A DNA stretch of 64,000 bases from positions 21,843,209-21,907,208 of the forward strand of contig CP114482.1 of NCBI GenBank assembly GCA_027186245.1, in the 5' to 3' direction. Origin of the DNA: Coriaria nepalensis. Lineage: Eukaryota; Streptophyta; Magnoliopsida; Cucurbitales; Coriariaceae. A program made the position numbers and the translations under genes. A model generated the notes under the pieces. That model worked only from the letters and a program-made list of their open reading frames with translations, ran no database searches and was not told where the DNA came from. Within the stretch, counting starts at the first letter, position 1; each line of letters begins with the position of its first letter. Below, one piece after another: positions 23,631-37,037 of the stretch.

Positions 23631-26600
23631 AATTCTATTTTCGCCCTTCAAACATGATTTTCTTACATAACTTGCAATTAGGCTATTGAAGACAACAATG
23701 CATTGTTTTAGCCATAAAAAGCATATCATTCAGTCCTTTCATGTCATTAAATTGTTTGGAAGCACTTCGAACCAATTCTATTTTTGCATTTAAGACACGA
23801 CTTTCATGCATAACTTGCAATTGATATATTGAAGTCAACTATCCATTTTTTTAGCCTTAAAGTCATATTATTGTGTCTCTTTTAGTCAGTAAATCATTCT
23901 AAATCACTTCAAATGAAATTCGGCCTTTAAACATGACTTTCGTGCATAACTTGCAGTTGATGTATTGAAGGCAACAATGCATTTGTTTAGCCTTAAAGTC
24001 ATGCCAAAGAGTCTCTTCTAGTCGTTAAATCATTCTAAATTAAGTCGAATGAATTCTATTTTCGCCCTTCAAACATGATTTTCTTACATAACTTGCAATT
24101 AGGCTATTGAAGACAACAATGCATTGTTTTAGCCATAAAAAGCGTATCATTCAGTCTTTTCATGTCATTAAATTGTTTGGAAGCACTTCGAACAAATTCT
24201 ATTTTTGCATTTAAGACACGACTTTCATGCATAACTTGCAATTGATCTATTGAAGGCAACTATCCATTTTTTTAGCCTTAAAGTCATATTATTGCGTCTC
24301 TTTTAGTCAGTAAATCATTCTAAATCACTTCAAATGAAATTCGGCCTTTAAACATGACTTTCGTGCATAACTTGCAGTTGATGTATTGAAGGCAACAATG
24401 CATTTGTTTAGCCTTAAAGTCATGTCAATGAGTCTCTTCTAGTCGTTAAATCATTCTAAATTAAGTCGAACGAATTCTATTTTCGCCCTTCAAACATGAT
24501 TTTCTTACATAACTTGCAATTAGGCTATTGAAGACAACAATGCATTGTTTTAGCCATAAAAAGCATATCATTCAGTGTTTTCATGTCATTAAATTGTTTG
24601 GAAGCACTTCGAACCAATTCTCTTTTTGCATTTAAGACACGACTTTCATGCATAACTTGCAATTGATCTATTGAAGTCAACTATCCATTTTTTTAGCCTT
24701 AAAGTCATATTATTGCGTCTCTTTTAGTCAGTAAATCATTCTAAATCACTTGGAATGAAATTCGGCCTTTAAACATGACTTTCGTGCATAACTTGCAGTT
24801 GATGCATTGAAGGCAACAATGCATTTGTTTAGCCTTAAACTCATGTCAATGAGTCTCTTCTAGTCGTTAAATCATTCTAAATTAAGTCGAACAAATTCTA
24901 TTTTCGCCCTTCAAACATGATTTTCTTTCATAACTTGCAATTAGGCTATTGAAGACAACAATGCATTGTTTTAGCCATAAAAAGCATATCATTCAGTCCT
25001 TTCATGTCATGAAATTGTTTGGAAGCACTTCGAACAAATTCTATTTTTGCATTTAAGACACGACTTTCATGCATAACTTGCAATTGATCTATTGAAGTCA
25101 ACTATCCATTTTTTTAGCCTTAAAGTCATATTATTGCGTCTCTTTTAGTCAGTAAATCATTCTAAATCACTTCGAATGAAATTCGGCCTTTAAACATGAC
25201 TTTCGTGCATAACTTGGAGTTGATCTATTGAAGGCAACAATGCATTTGTTTAGCCTTAAAGTCATGTCAATGAGTCTCTTCTAGTCGTTAAATCATTCTA
25301 AATTAAGTCGAACAAATTCTATTTTCGCCCTTCAAACATGATTTTATTACATAACTCGCAATTAATCCACTGAAGACAACAATGCATTGTTTTAACTATG
25401 AAAAGCATATCATTCAGTCTTTTCATATCATTAAATTGTTTGGAAGCACTACAAAAAAATTCTATTTGTGCATTTGAGACACGACTTTCATACATAACTT
25501 GCAATTGATCTATTGAAGGCAACTATCCATTTTTTTAGCCTTAAAGTCATATTTTTGCGTCTATTTTAGTCAGTAAATCATTCTAAATAACTTCAAATGA
25601 AATTCGGTGTTTAAACATGACTTTCGTGCATAACTTGCAGTTGATGTATTGAAGGCAACAATGCATTTGTTTAGCCTTAAAGTCATGTCAATGAGTCTCT
25701 TCTAGTCGTTAAATCATTCTAAATTAAGTCGAACGAATTCGATTTTCGCCCTTCAAACATGATTTTCTTACATAACTTGCAATTAGGCTATTGAAGACAA
25801 CAATGCATTGTTTTAGCCATAAAAAGCATATCATTCAGTCTTTTCATGTCATTAAATTGTTTGGAAGCACTTCGAACCAATTCTATTTGTGCATTTGAGA
25901 CACGACTTTCATACGTAACTTGCAATTGATCTATTGAAGGCAACTATCCATTTTTTTAGTCTTAAAGTCATATTTTTGCGTCTATTTTAGTCAGTAAATC
26001 ATTCTAAATAACTTCAAATGAAATTCGGTGTTTAAACATGACTTTCGTGCATAACTTGCAGTTGATGTATTGAAGGCAACAATGCATTTGTTTAGCCTTA
26101 AAGTCATGTCAATGAGTCTCTTCTAGTCGTTAAATCATTCTAAATTAAGTCGAACGAATTCTATTTTCGCCCTTCAAACATGATTTTCTTACATAACTTG
26201 CAATTAGGCTATTGAAGACAACAATGCATTGTTTTAGCCATAAAAAGCGTATCATTCAGTCTTTTCATGTCATTAAATTTTTTGGAAGCACTTCGAACCA
26301 ATTCTATTTTTGCATTTAAGACACGACTTTCATCCATAACTTGCAATTGATCTATTGAAGGCAACTATCCATTTTTTTAGCCTTAAAGTCATATTATTGC
26401 GTCTCTTTTAGTCAGTAAATCAATCTAAATCACTTGGAATGAAATTCGGCCTTTAAACATGACTTTCGTGCATAACTTGGGGTTGATCTATTGAAGGCAA
26501 CAATGCATTTGTTTAGCCTTAAAGTCATCTTAATGAGTCTCTTCTAGTCGTTAAATCATTCTAAATTAAGTCGAACGAATTCTATTTTCGCCCTTCAAAC

Positions 26601-29600
26601 ATGATTTTCTTACATAACTTGCAATTAGGCTATTGAAGACAACAGTGCATTGTTTTAGCCATAAAAAGCGTATCATTCAGTCTTTTCATGTCATTAAATT
26701 GTTTGGAAGCACTTCGAACCAATTCTATTTTTGCATTTAAGACACGACTTTCATCCATAACTTGCAATTGATCTATTGAAGGCAACTATCCATTTTTTTA
26801 GCCTTAAAGTCATATTATTGCGTCTCTTTTAGTCAGTAAATCATTCTAAATCACTTCGAATGAAATTCGGCCTTTAAACATGACTTTCGTGCATAACTTG
26901 CAGTTGATCTATTGAACGCAACAATGCATTTGTTTAGCCTTAAAGTCATGTCAATGAGTCTCTTCTAGTCATTAAATCATTCTAAATTAAGTCGAACGAA
27001 TTCTATTTCCGCCCTTCAAACATGATTTTATTACAGAACTCGCAATTAATCCATTGAAGACAACAATGCATTGTTTTAGCCATAAAAAGCATATCATTCA
27101 GTCTTTTCATATCATTAAATTGTTTGGAAGCACTTCGAAAAAATTCTATTTGTGCATTTGAGACACGACTTTCATACATAACTTGCAATTGATCTATTGA
27201 AGTCAACTATCCATTTTTTTAGCCTTAAAGTCATATTTTTGCGTCTATTTTAGTCAGTAAATCATTCTAAATCACTTCAAATAAAATTCGGACTTTAAAC
27301 ATGACTTTCGTGCATAACCTGCAGTTGATGTATTGAAGGCAACAATGCATTTGTTTAGCCTTAAAGTCACGTCAATGAGTCTCTTCTAGTCGTTAAATCA
27401 TTCTAAATTAAGTCGAACGAATTCTATTTTCGCCCTTCAAACATGATTTTCTTACATAACTTGCAATTAGGCTATTGAAGACAACGATGCATTGTTTTAG
27501 CCATAAAAAGCATATCATTCAGTCTTTTCATGTCATTAAATTGTTTTGAAGCACTTCGAACCAATTCTATTTTTGCATTTAAGACACGACTTTCATGCAT
27601 AACTTGCAATTGATCTATTGAAGGCAACTATCCGTTTTTTTAGCCTTAAAGTCATATTTTTGCGTCTATTTTAGTCAGTAAATCATTCTAAATCCCTTCA
27701 AATGAAATTCGGCCTTTAAACAGGACTTTCGTGCATAGCTTGCAGTTGATGTATTGAAGGCAACAATGCATTTGTTTAGCCTTAAAGTCATGTCAATGAG
27801 TCTCTTCTAGTCGTTAAATCATTCTAAATTAAGTCGAACGAATTCTATTTTCGCCCTTCAAACATGATTTTCTTACATAACTTGCAATTAGGCTATTGAA
27901 GACAACAATGCATTGTTTTAGCCATAAAAAGCATATCATTCAGTCTTTTCATGTCATTAAATTGTTTGGAAGCACTTCGAACCAACTCTATTTTTGCATT
28001 TAAGACACGACTTTCATGCATAACTTGCAATTGATCTATTGAAGGCAACTATCCATTTTTTTAGCCTTAAAGTCATACTTTTGTGTCTCTTTTAGTCAGT
28101 AAATCATTCTAAATCACTTCAAATGAAATTCGGTGTTTAAACATGACTTTCGTGCATAACCTGCAGTTGATGTATTGAAGGCAACAATGCATTTGTTTGC
28201 CTTAAAGTAATGCAATGAGTCTCTTCTAGTCGTTAAATCATTCTAAATTAAGTCGAACGAATTCTATTTTCGCCCTTCAACCAGGATTTTATTACATAAC
28301 TTGCAATTAGGCTATTGAAGACAACAATGCATTGTTTTAGCCATAAAAAGCATATCATTCAGTCCTTTCATGTCATTAAATTGTTTGGAAGCACTTCGAA
28401 CCAACTCTATTTTTGCATTTAAGACACGACTTTCATGCATAACTTGCAATTGATCTATTGAAGGCAACTATCCATTTTTTTAGCCTTAAAGTCATACTTT
28501 TGTGTCTCTTTTAGTCAGTAAATCATTCTAAATCACTTCAAATAAAATTCGGCCTTTAAACATGACTTTCGTGCATAACCTGCAGTTGATGTATTGAAGG
28601 CAACAATGCATTTGTTTAGCCTTAAAGTCATGTCAATGAGTCTCTTCTAGTCGTTAAATCATTCTAAATTAAGTCGAACGAATTCTATTTTCGCCCTTCA
28701 AACATGATTTTCTTACATAACTTGCAATTAGGCTATTGAAGACAACAATGCATTGTTTTAGCCATAAAAAGCATATCATTCAGTCTTTTCATGTCATTAA
28801 ATTGTTTGGAAGCACTTCGAACCAATTCTATTTGTGCATTTGAGACACGACTTTCATACGTAACTTGCAATTGATCTATTGAAGGCAACTATCCATTTTT
28901 TTAGGCTTAAAGTCATATTTTTGCGTCTATTTTAGTCAGTAAATCATTCTAAATCACTTCAAATAAAATTCGGCCTTTAAACATGACTTTCGTGCATAAC
29001 CTGCAGTTGATGTGTTGAAGGCAACAATGCATTTGTTTAGCCTTAAAGTCATGTCAATGAGTCTCTTCTAGTCGTTAAATTATTCAAAATTAAGTCGAAC
29101 GAATTCTATTTTCGCCCTTCAAACATGATTTTCTTACATAACTTGCAATTAGGCTATTGAAGACAACAATGCATTGTTTTAGCCATAAAAAGCATACCAT
29201 TCAGTCTTTTCATGTCATTAAATTGTTTGGAAGCACTTCGAACCAATTCTATTTTTGCATTTAAGACACGACTTTCATGCATAACTTGCAATTGATCCAT
29301 TGAAGGCAACTATCCATTTTTTTAGCCTTAAAGTCATATTTTTGCGTCTATTTTAGTCAGTAAATCATTCTAAATCCCTTCAAATGAAATTCGGCCTTTA
29401 AACAGGACTTTCGTGCATAACTTGCAGTTGATGTATTGAAGGCAACAATGCATTTGTTTAGCCTTAAAGTCATGTCAATGAGTCTCTTCTAGTCGTTAAA
29501 TCATTCTAAATTAAGTCGAACGAATTCTATTTTCGCCCTTCAAACATGATTTTCTTACATAACTTGCAATTAGGCTATTGAAGACAACAATGCATTGTTT

Positions 29601-32600
29601 TAGCCATAAAAAGCATATCATTCAGTCTTTTCATGTCATTAAATTGTTTGGAAGCACTTCAAACCAGTTCAATTTTTGCATTTAAGACACGACTTTCATG
29701 CATAACTTGCAATTGATCTATTGAAGGCAACTATCCATTTTTCTAGCCTTAAAGTCATACTTTTGTGTCTCTTTTAGTCAGTAAATCATTCTAAATCACT
29801 TCAAATGAAATTCGGTGTTTAAACATGAATTTCGTGCATAACTTGCAGTTGATGTATTGAAGGCAACAATGCATTTGTTTAGCCTTAAAGTCATGTCAAT
29901 GAGTCTCTTCTAGTCGTTAAATCATTCTAAATTAAGTCGAACGAATTCTATTTTCGCCCTTCAAACATGATTTTATTACATAACTCGCAATTAATCCATT
30001 GAAGACAACAATGCATTGTTTTAGCCATAAAAAGCATATCATTCAGTCTTTTCATATCATTAAATTGTTTGGAAGCACTTCGAACCAATTCTATTTGTGC
30101 ATTTGAGACATGACTTTCATACACAACTTGCAATTGATCTATTGAAGGCAACTATCCATTTTTTTTAGCCTTAAAGTTATATTTTTGCGTCTCTTTTAGT
30201 CAGTAAATCATTCTAAATCACTTCAAATGAAATTCGGCGTTTAAACATGACTTTCGTGCATAACTTGCAGTTGATGTATTGAAGGCAACAATGCATTTGT
30301 TTAGCCTTAAAGTAATGCAATGAGTCTCTTCTAGTCGTTAAATCATTCTAAATTAAGTCGAACGAATTCTATTTTCGCCCTTCAAACAGGATTTTATTAC
30401 ATAACTTGCAATTAGGCTATTGAAGACAACAATGCATTGTTTTAGCCATAAAAAGCATATCATTCAGTCTTTTCATGTCATTAAATTGTTTGGAAGAACT
30501 TCGAACCAATTCTATTTGTGCATTTGAGACACGACTTTCATACACAACTTGCAATTGATCTATTGAAGGCAACTATGCATTTTTTTAGCCTTAAAGTCAT
30601 ATTTTTGCGTCTCTTTTACTCAGTAAATCATTCTAAATCACTTCAAATGAAATTCGGTGTTCAAACATGACTTTCGTGCATAACTTGCAGTTGATCTATT
30701 GAAGGCAACAATGCATTTGTTTAGCCTTAAAGTCATGTCAATGAGTCTCTTCTAGTCGTTAAATGATTCTAAATTAAGTCGAACGAATTCTATTTTCGCC
30801 CTTCAAACATGATTTTCTTACATAACTTGCAATTAGGCTATTGAAGAAAACAATGCATTGTTTTAGCTATAAAAAGCATATCATTTAGTCTTTTCATTTC
30901 ATTAAATTGTTTGGAAGCACTTCGAACCAATTCTATTTTTGCATTTAAGACACGACTTTCATGCATAACTTGCAATTGATCTATTGAAGGCAACTATCCA
31001 TTTTTTTAGCCTTAAAGTCATATTTTTGCGTCTCTTTTAGTCAGTAAATCATTCTAAATAACTTCGAATGAAATTCGGTCTTTAAACATGACTTTCGTGC
31101 ATAACCTGCAGTTGATGTATTGAAGGCAACAATGCATTTGTTTAGCCTTAAAGTCATGTCAATGAGTCTCTTCTAGTCGTTAAATCATTCAAAATTAAGT
31201 CGAACGAATTCTATTTTCGCCCTTCAAACATGATTTTCTTACATAACTTGCAATTAGGCTATTGAAGACAACGATGCATTGTTTTAGCCATAAAAAGCAT
31301 ATCATTCAGTCTTTTCATGTCATTAAATTGTTTGGAAGCACTTCGAACCAGTTCTATTTCTGCATTTAAGACGCGACTTTCATGCATAACTTGCAATTGA
31401 TCTATTGAAGGCAACTATGCATTTTTTTAGCCTTAAAGTCATATTATTGCGTCTCTTTTCGTCAGTAAATAATTCTAAATCACTTCGAATGAAATTCGGC
31501 CTTTAAACATGACTTTCGTGCATAACTTGGAGTTGATCTATTGAAGGCAACAATGCATTTGTTTAGCCTTAAAGTCATGTCAATGAGTCTCTTCTAGTCG
31601 TTAAATCATTCTAAATTAAGTCGAACGAATTCTATTTTCGCCCTTCAAACATGATTTTCTTACATACTTGCAATTAGGCTATTGAAGACAACAATGCATT
31701 GTTTTAGCCATAAAAAGCATATCATTCAGTCTTTTCATGTCATTAAATTGTTTGGAAGCACTTCGAACCAATTCTATTTGTGCATTTAAGACACGACTTT
31801 CATATATAACTTGCAATTGATCTATTGAAGGCAACTATCCATTTTTTTAGCCTTAAAGTCATATTTTTGCGTCTATTTTAGTCAGTAAATCATTCTAAAT
31901 CACTTCAAATGAAATTCGGCCTTTAAACATGACTTTCGTGCATAACCTACAGTTGATGTATTGAAGGCAACAACGCATTTGTTTAGCCTTAAAGTCACGT
32001 CAATGAGTCTCTTCTAGTCGTTAAATCATTCTAAATTAAGTCGAACGAATTCTATTTTCGCCCTTCAAACATGATTTTCTTACATAACTTGCAATTAGGC
32101 TATTGAAGACAACGATGCATTGTTTTAGCCATAAAAAGCATATCATTCAGTCTTTTCATGTCATTAAATTGTTTGGAAGCACTTCGAACCAATTCTATTT
32201 GTGCATTTGAGACACGACTTTCATACATAACTTGCAATTGATCTATTGAAGGCAACTATCCATTTTTTTAGCCTTAAAGTCATATTTTTGCGTCTATTTT
32301 GGTCAGTAAATCATTCTAAATCACTTCAAATAAAATTCGGCCTTTAAACATGACTTTCGTGCATAACCTGCAGTTGATGTATTGAAGGCAACAACGCATT
32401 TGTTTAGCCTTAAAGTCACGTCAATGAGTCTCTTCTAGTCGTTAAATCATTCTAAATTAAGTCGAACGAATTCTATTTTCGCCCTTCAAACATGATTTTC
32501 TTACATAACTTGCAATTAGGCTATTAAAGACAACGATGCATTGTTTTAGCCATAAAAAGCATATCATTCAGTCTTTTCATGTCATTAATTTGTTTGGAAG

Positions 32601-33673
32601 CACTTCGAACCAATTCTATTTTTGCATTTAAGACACGACTTTCATGCATAACTTGGAATTGATCTATTGAAGGCAACTATCCATTTTTTTAGCCTTAAAG
32701 TCATATTTTTGCATCTATTTTAGTCAGTAAATCATTCTAAATCCCTTCAAATGAAATTCGGCCTTTAAACAGGACTTTCGTGCATAGCTTGCAGTTGATG
32801 TATTGAAGGCAACAATGCATTTGTTTAGCCTTAAAGTCATGTCAATGAGTCTCTTCTAGTCGTTAAATCATTCTAAATTAAGTCGAACGAATTCTATTTT
32901 CGCCCTTCAAACATGATTTTCTTACATACTTGCAATTAGGCTATTGAAGACAACAATGCATTGTTTTAGCCATAAAAAGCATATCATTCAGTCTTTTCAT
33001 GTCATTAAATTGTTTGGAAGCACTTCGAACCAACTCTATTTTTGCATTTAAGACACGACTTTCATGGATCACTTGCAATTGATCTATTGAAGGCAACTAT
33101 CCATTTTTTTAGCCTTAAAGTCATACTTTTGTGTCTCTTTTAGTCAGTAAATCATTCTAAATCACTTCAAATGAAATTCGGTGTTTAAACATGACTTTCG
33201 TGCATAACTTGCAGTTGATGTATTGAAGGCAACAATGCATTTGTTTAGCCTTAAAGTAATGCAATGAGTCTCTTCCAGTCGTTAAATCATTCTAAATTAA
33301 GTCGAACGAATTCTATTTTCGCCCTTCAAACCGGATTTTATTACATAACTTGCAATTAGGCTATTGAAGACAACAATGCATTTTTTAGCCATAAAAAGCA
33401 TATCATTCTGTCCTTTCATGTCATTAAATTGTTTGGAAGCACTTCGAACCAACTCTATTTTTGCATTTAAGACACGACTTTCATGCATAACTTGCAATTG
33501 ATCTATTGAAGGCAACTATCCATTTTTTTAGCCTTAAAGTCATACTTTTGTGTCTCTTTTAGTCAATAAATCATTCTAAATCACTTCAAATAAAATTCGG
33601 CCTTTAAACATGACTTTCGTGCATAACTTGCAGTTGATGTATTGAAGGCAACAATGCATTTGTTTAGCCTTAA
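23631..33673 (+). repeat. Central mixed-monomer domain
   Basis: About 24 monomers have no single strict HOR that I could establish. Regional marks appear here: CATAACCTGCAG, which makes a PstI site (first at 27319), CAAATAAAATTCGG, AACAGGACTTTC, AGTAATGCAATGAG (28207, 30311, 33255), GTCACGTCAATG with CAACGATGCATTG, and CATTCAAAATTAAG. Many of them later become fixed members of the 5-monomer HOR, so this stretch looks like a source or an eroded relative. Adjacent monomers near 31994 and 32415 share CAACGCATTTG and GTCACGTC, a one-monomer duplication. No gene, insertion or inversion is visible. Confidence 0.75.
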
Positions 33674-35776
33674 AGTAATGCAATGAGTCTCTTCTAGTCG
33701 TTAAATCATTCTAAATTAAGTCGAACGAATTCTATTTTCGCCCTTCAAACATGATTTTCTTACATAACTTGCAATTAGGCTATTGAAGACAACAATGCAT
33801 TGTTTTAGCCATAAAAAGCATATCATTCAGTCTTTTCATGTCATTAAATTGTTCGGAAGCACTTCGAACCAATTCTATTTGTGCATTTGAGACACGACTT
33901 TCATACGTAACTTGCAATTGATCTATTGAAGGCAACTATCCATTTTTTTAGCCTTAAAGTCATATTTTTGCGTCTATTTTAGTCAGTAAATCATTCTAAA
34001 TGACTTCAAATAAAATTCGGCCTTTAAACATGACTTTCGTGCATAACCTGCAGTTGATGTATTGAAGGCAACAATGCATTTGTTTAGCCTTAAAGTCATG
34101 TCAATGAGTCTCTTCTAGTCGTTAAATCATTCAAAATTAAGTCGAACGAATTCTATTTTCGCCCTTCAAACATGATTTTCTTACATAACTTGCAATTAGG
34201 CTATTGAAGACAACGATGCATTGTTTTAGCCATAAAAAGTATATCATTCAGTCTTTTCATGTCATTAAATTGTTTGGAAGTACTTCGAACCAATTCTATT
34301 TTTGCATTTAAGACATGACATTCATACACAACTTGCAATTGATCTATTGAAGGCAACTATCCATTTTTTTTAGCCTTAAAGTTATATTTTTGCGTCTCTT
34401 TTAGTCAGTAAATCATTCTAAATCACTTCGAATGAAATTCGGCATTTAAACATGACTTTCGTGCATAACTTGCAGTTGATCTATTGAAGGCAACAATGCA
34501 TTTGTTTAGCCTTAAAGTCATGTCAATGAGTCTCTTCTAGTCGTTAAATCATTCAAAATTAAGTCGAACGAATTCTATTTTCGCCCTTCAAACATGATTT
34601 TCTTACATAACTTGCAATTAGGCTATTGAAGACAACAATGCATTGTTTTAGCCATAAAAAGCATATCATTCAGTCTTTTCATGTCATTAAATTGTTTGGA
34701 AGCACTTCGAACCAATTCTATTTGTGCATTTGAGACACGACTTTCATACATAACTTGCAATTGATCTATTGAAGGCAACTATCCATTTTTTTAGCCTTAA
34801 AGTCATATTTTTGCGTCTATTTTGGTCAGTAAATCATTCTAAATCACTTCAAATAAAATTCGGCCTTTAAACATGACTTTCGTGCATAACCTGCAGTTGA
34901 TGTATTGAAGGCAACAACGCATTTGTTTAGCCTTAAAGTCACGTCAATGAGTCTCTTCTAGTCGTTAAATCATTCTAAATTAAGTCGAACGAATTCTATT
35001 TTCGCCCTTCAAACATGATTTTCTTACATAACTTGCAATTAGGCTATTGAAGACAACGATGCATTGTTTTAGCCATAAAAAGCATATCATTCAGTCTTTT
35101 CATGTCATTAATTTGTTTCGAAGCACTTCGAACCAATTCTATTTTTGCATTTAAGACACGACTTTCATGCATAACTTGGAATTGATCTATTGAAGGCAAC
35201 TATCCATTTTTTTAGCCTTAAAGTCATATTTTTGCGTCTATTTTAGTCAGTAAATCATTCTAAATCCCTTCAAATGAAATTCGGCCTTTAAACAGGACTT
35301 TCGTGCATAGCTTGCAGTTGATGTATTGAAGGAAACAATGCATTTGTTTAGCCTTAAAGTCATGTCAATGAGTCTCTTCTACTCGTTAAATCATTCTAAA
35401 TTAAGTCGAACGAATTCTATTTTCGCCCTTCAAACATGATTTTCTTACACACTTGCAATTAGGCTATTGAAGACAACAATGCATTGTTTTAGCCATAAAA
35501 AGCATATCATTCAGTCTTTTCATGTCATTAAATTGTTTGGAAGCACTTCGAACCAACTCTATTTTTGCATTTAAGACACGACTTTCATGCATAACTTGCA
35601 ATTGATCTATTGAAGGCAACTATCCATTTTTTTAGCCTTAAAGTCATACTTTTGTGTCTCTTTTAGTCAATAAATCATTCTAAATCACTTCAAATAAAAT
35701 TCGGCCTTTAAACATGACTTTCGTGCATAACCTGCAGTTGATGTATTGAAGGCAACAATGCATTTGTTTAGCCTTA
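33674..35776 (+). repeat. 5-monomer HOR, copy 1 (2103 bp)
   Basis: The marks, in order, are AGTAATGCAATGAG (33674), TTGTTCGGAAGC with CATACGTAACTTGC, CATTCAAAATTAAG (about 34130), GACATGACATTCATACAC with a longer T tract and AAAGTTATATT, CATTCAAAATTAAG again (about 34551), TTTTGGTCAG, GTCACGTC, CATTAATTTGTTTCG, AATCCCTTCAAATG with AACAGGAC, TACACACTTGC, CCAACTCTATT and GTCAATAAATC. The same series recurs at 37038 and, with few changes, at 39141. Confidence 0.85.
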
Positions 35777-37037
35777 AAGTCATGTCAATGAGTCTCTTCT
35801 AGTCGTTAAATCATTCAAAATTAAGTCGAACGAATTCTATTTTCGCCCTTCAAACATGATTTTCTTACATAACTTGCAATTAGGCTATTGAAGACAACGA
35901 TGCATTGTTTTAGCCATAAAAAGTATATCATTCAGTCTTTTCATGTCATTAAATTGTTTGGAAGTACTTCGAACCAATTCTATTTTTGCATTTAAGACAT
36001 GACATTCATACATAACTTGGAATTGATCTATTGAAGGCAACTATCCATTTTTTTAGCCTTAAAGTCATATTTTTGCGTCTATTTTAGTCAGTAAATCATT
36101 CTAAATCCCTTCAAATGAAATTCGGCCTTTAAACAGGACTTTCGTGCATAGCTTGCAGTTGATGTATTGAAGGCAACAATGCATTTGTTTAGCCTTAAAG
36201 TCATGTCAATGAGTCTCTTCTAGTCGTTAAATCATTCTAAATTAAGTCGAACGAATTCTATTTTCGCCCTTCAAACATGATTTTCTTACATACTTGCAAT
36301 TAGGCTATTGAAGACAACAATGCATTGTTTTAGCCATAAAAAGCATATCATTCAGTCTTTTCATGTCATTAAATTGTTTGGAAGCACTTCGAACCAACTC
36401 TATTTTTGCATTTAAGACACGACTTTCATGGATCACTTGCAATTGATCTATTGAAGGCAACTATCCATTTTTTTAGCCTTAAAGTCATACTTTTGTGTCT
36501 CTTTTAGTCAGTAAATCATTCTAAATCACTTCAAATGAAATTCGGTGTTTAAACATGACTTTCGTGCATAACTTGCAGTTGATGTATTGAAGGCAACAAT
36601 GCATTTGTTTAGCCTTAAAGTAATGCAATGAGTCTCTTCCAGTCGTTAAATCATTCTAAATTAAGTCGAACGAATTCTATTTTCGCCCTTCAAACCGGAT
36701 TTTATTACATAACTTGCAATTAGGCTATTGAAGACAACAATGCATTTTTTAGCCATAAAAAGCATATCATTCTGTCCTTTCATGTCATTAAATTGTTTGG
36801 AAGCACTTCGAACCAACTCTATTTTTGCATTTAAGACACGACTTTCATGCATAACTTGCAATTGATCTATTGAAGGCAACTATCCATTTTTTTAGCCTTA
36901 AAGTCATACTTTTGTGTCTCTTTTAGTCAATAAATCATTCTAAATGACTTCAAATAAAATTCGGCCTTTAAACATGACTTTCGTGCATAACTTGCAGTTG
37001 ATGTATTGAAGGCAACAATGCATTTGTTTAGCCTTAA
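35777..37037 (+). repeat. Shortened 3-monomer member of the 5-monomer HOR
   Basis: This unit starts with the CATTCAAAATTAAG monomer (35815) and skips the AGTAATG monomer. It then carries a chimeric B subunit near 36001-36020: GACATTCATACA is typical of one monomer type and CATAACTTGGAATTG of another. It continues with AACAGGAC, TACATACTTGC, GGATCACTTGC, AGTAATGC with CTTCCAGTC (36619) and AACCGGATT. The part after about 36014 matches the sequence 3364 bp (8 monomers) to its left from about 32650, for example AGTAATG at 33255 and 36619. Confidence 0.8.
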
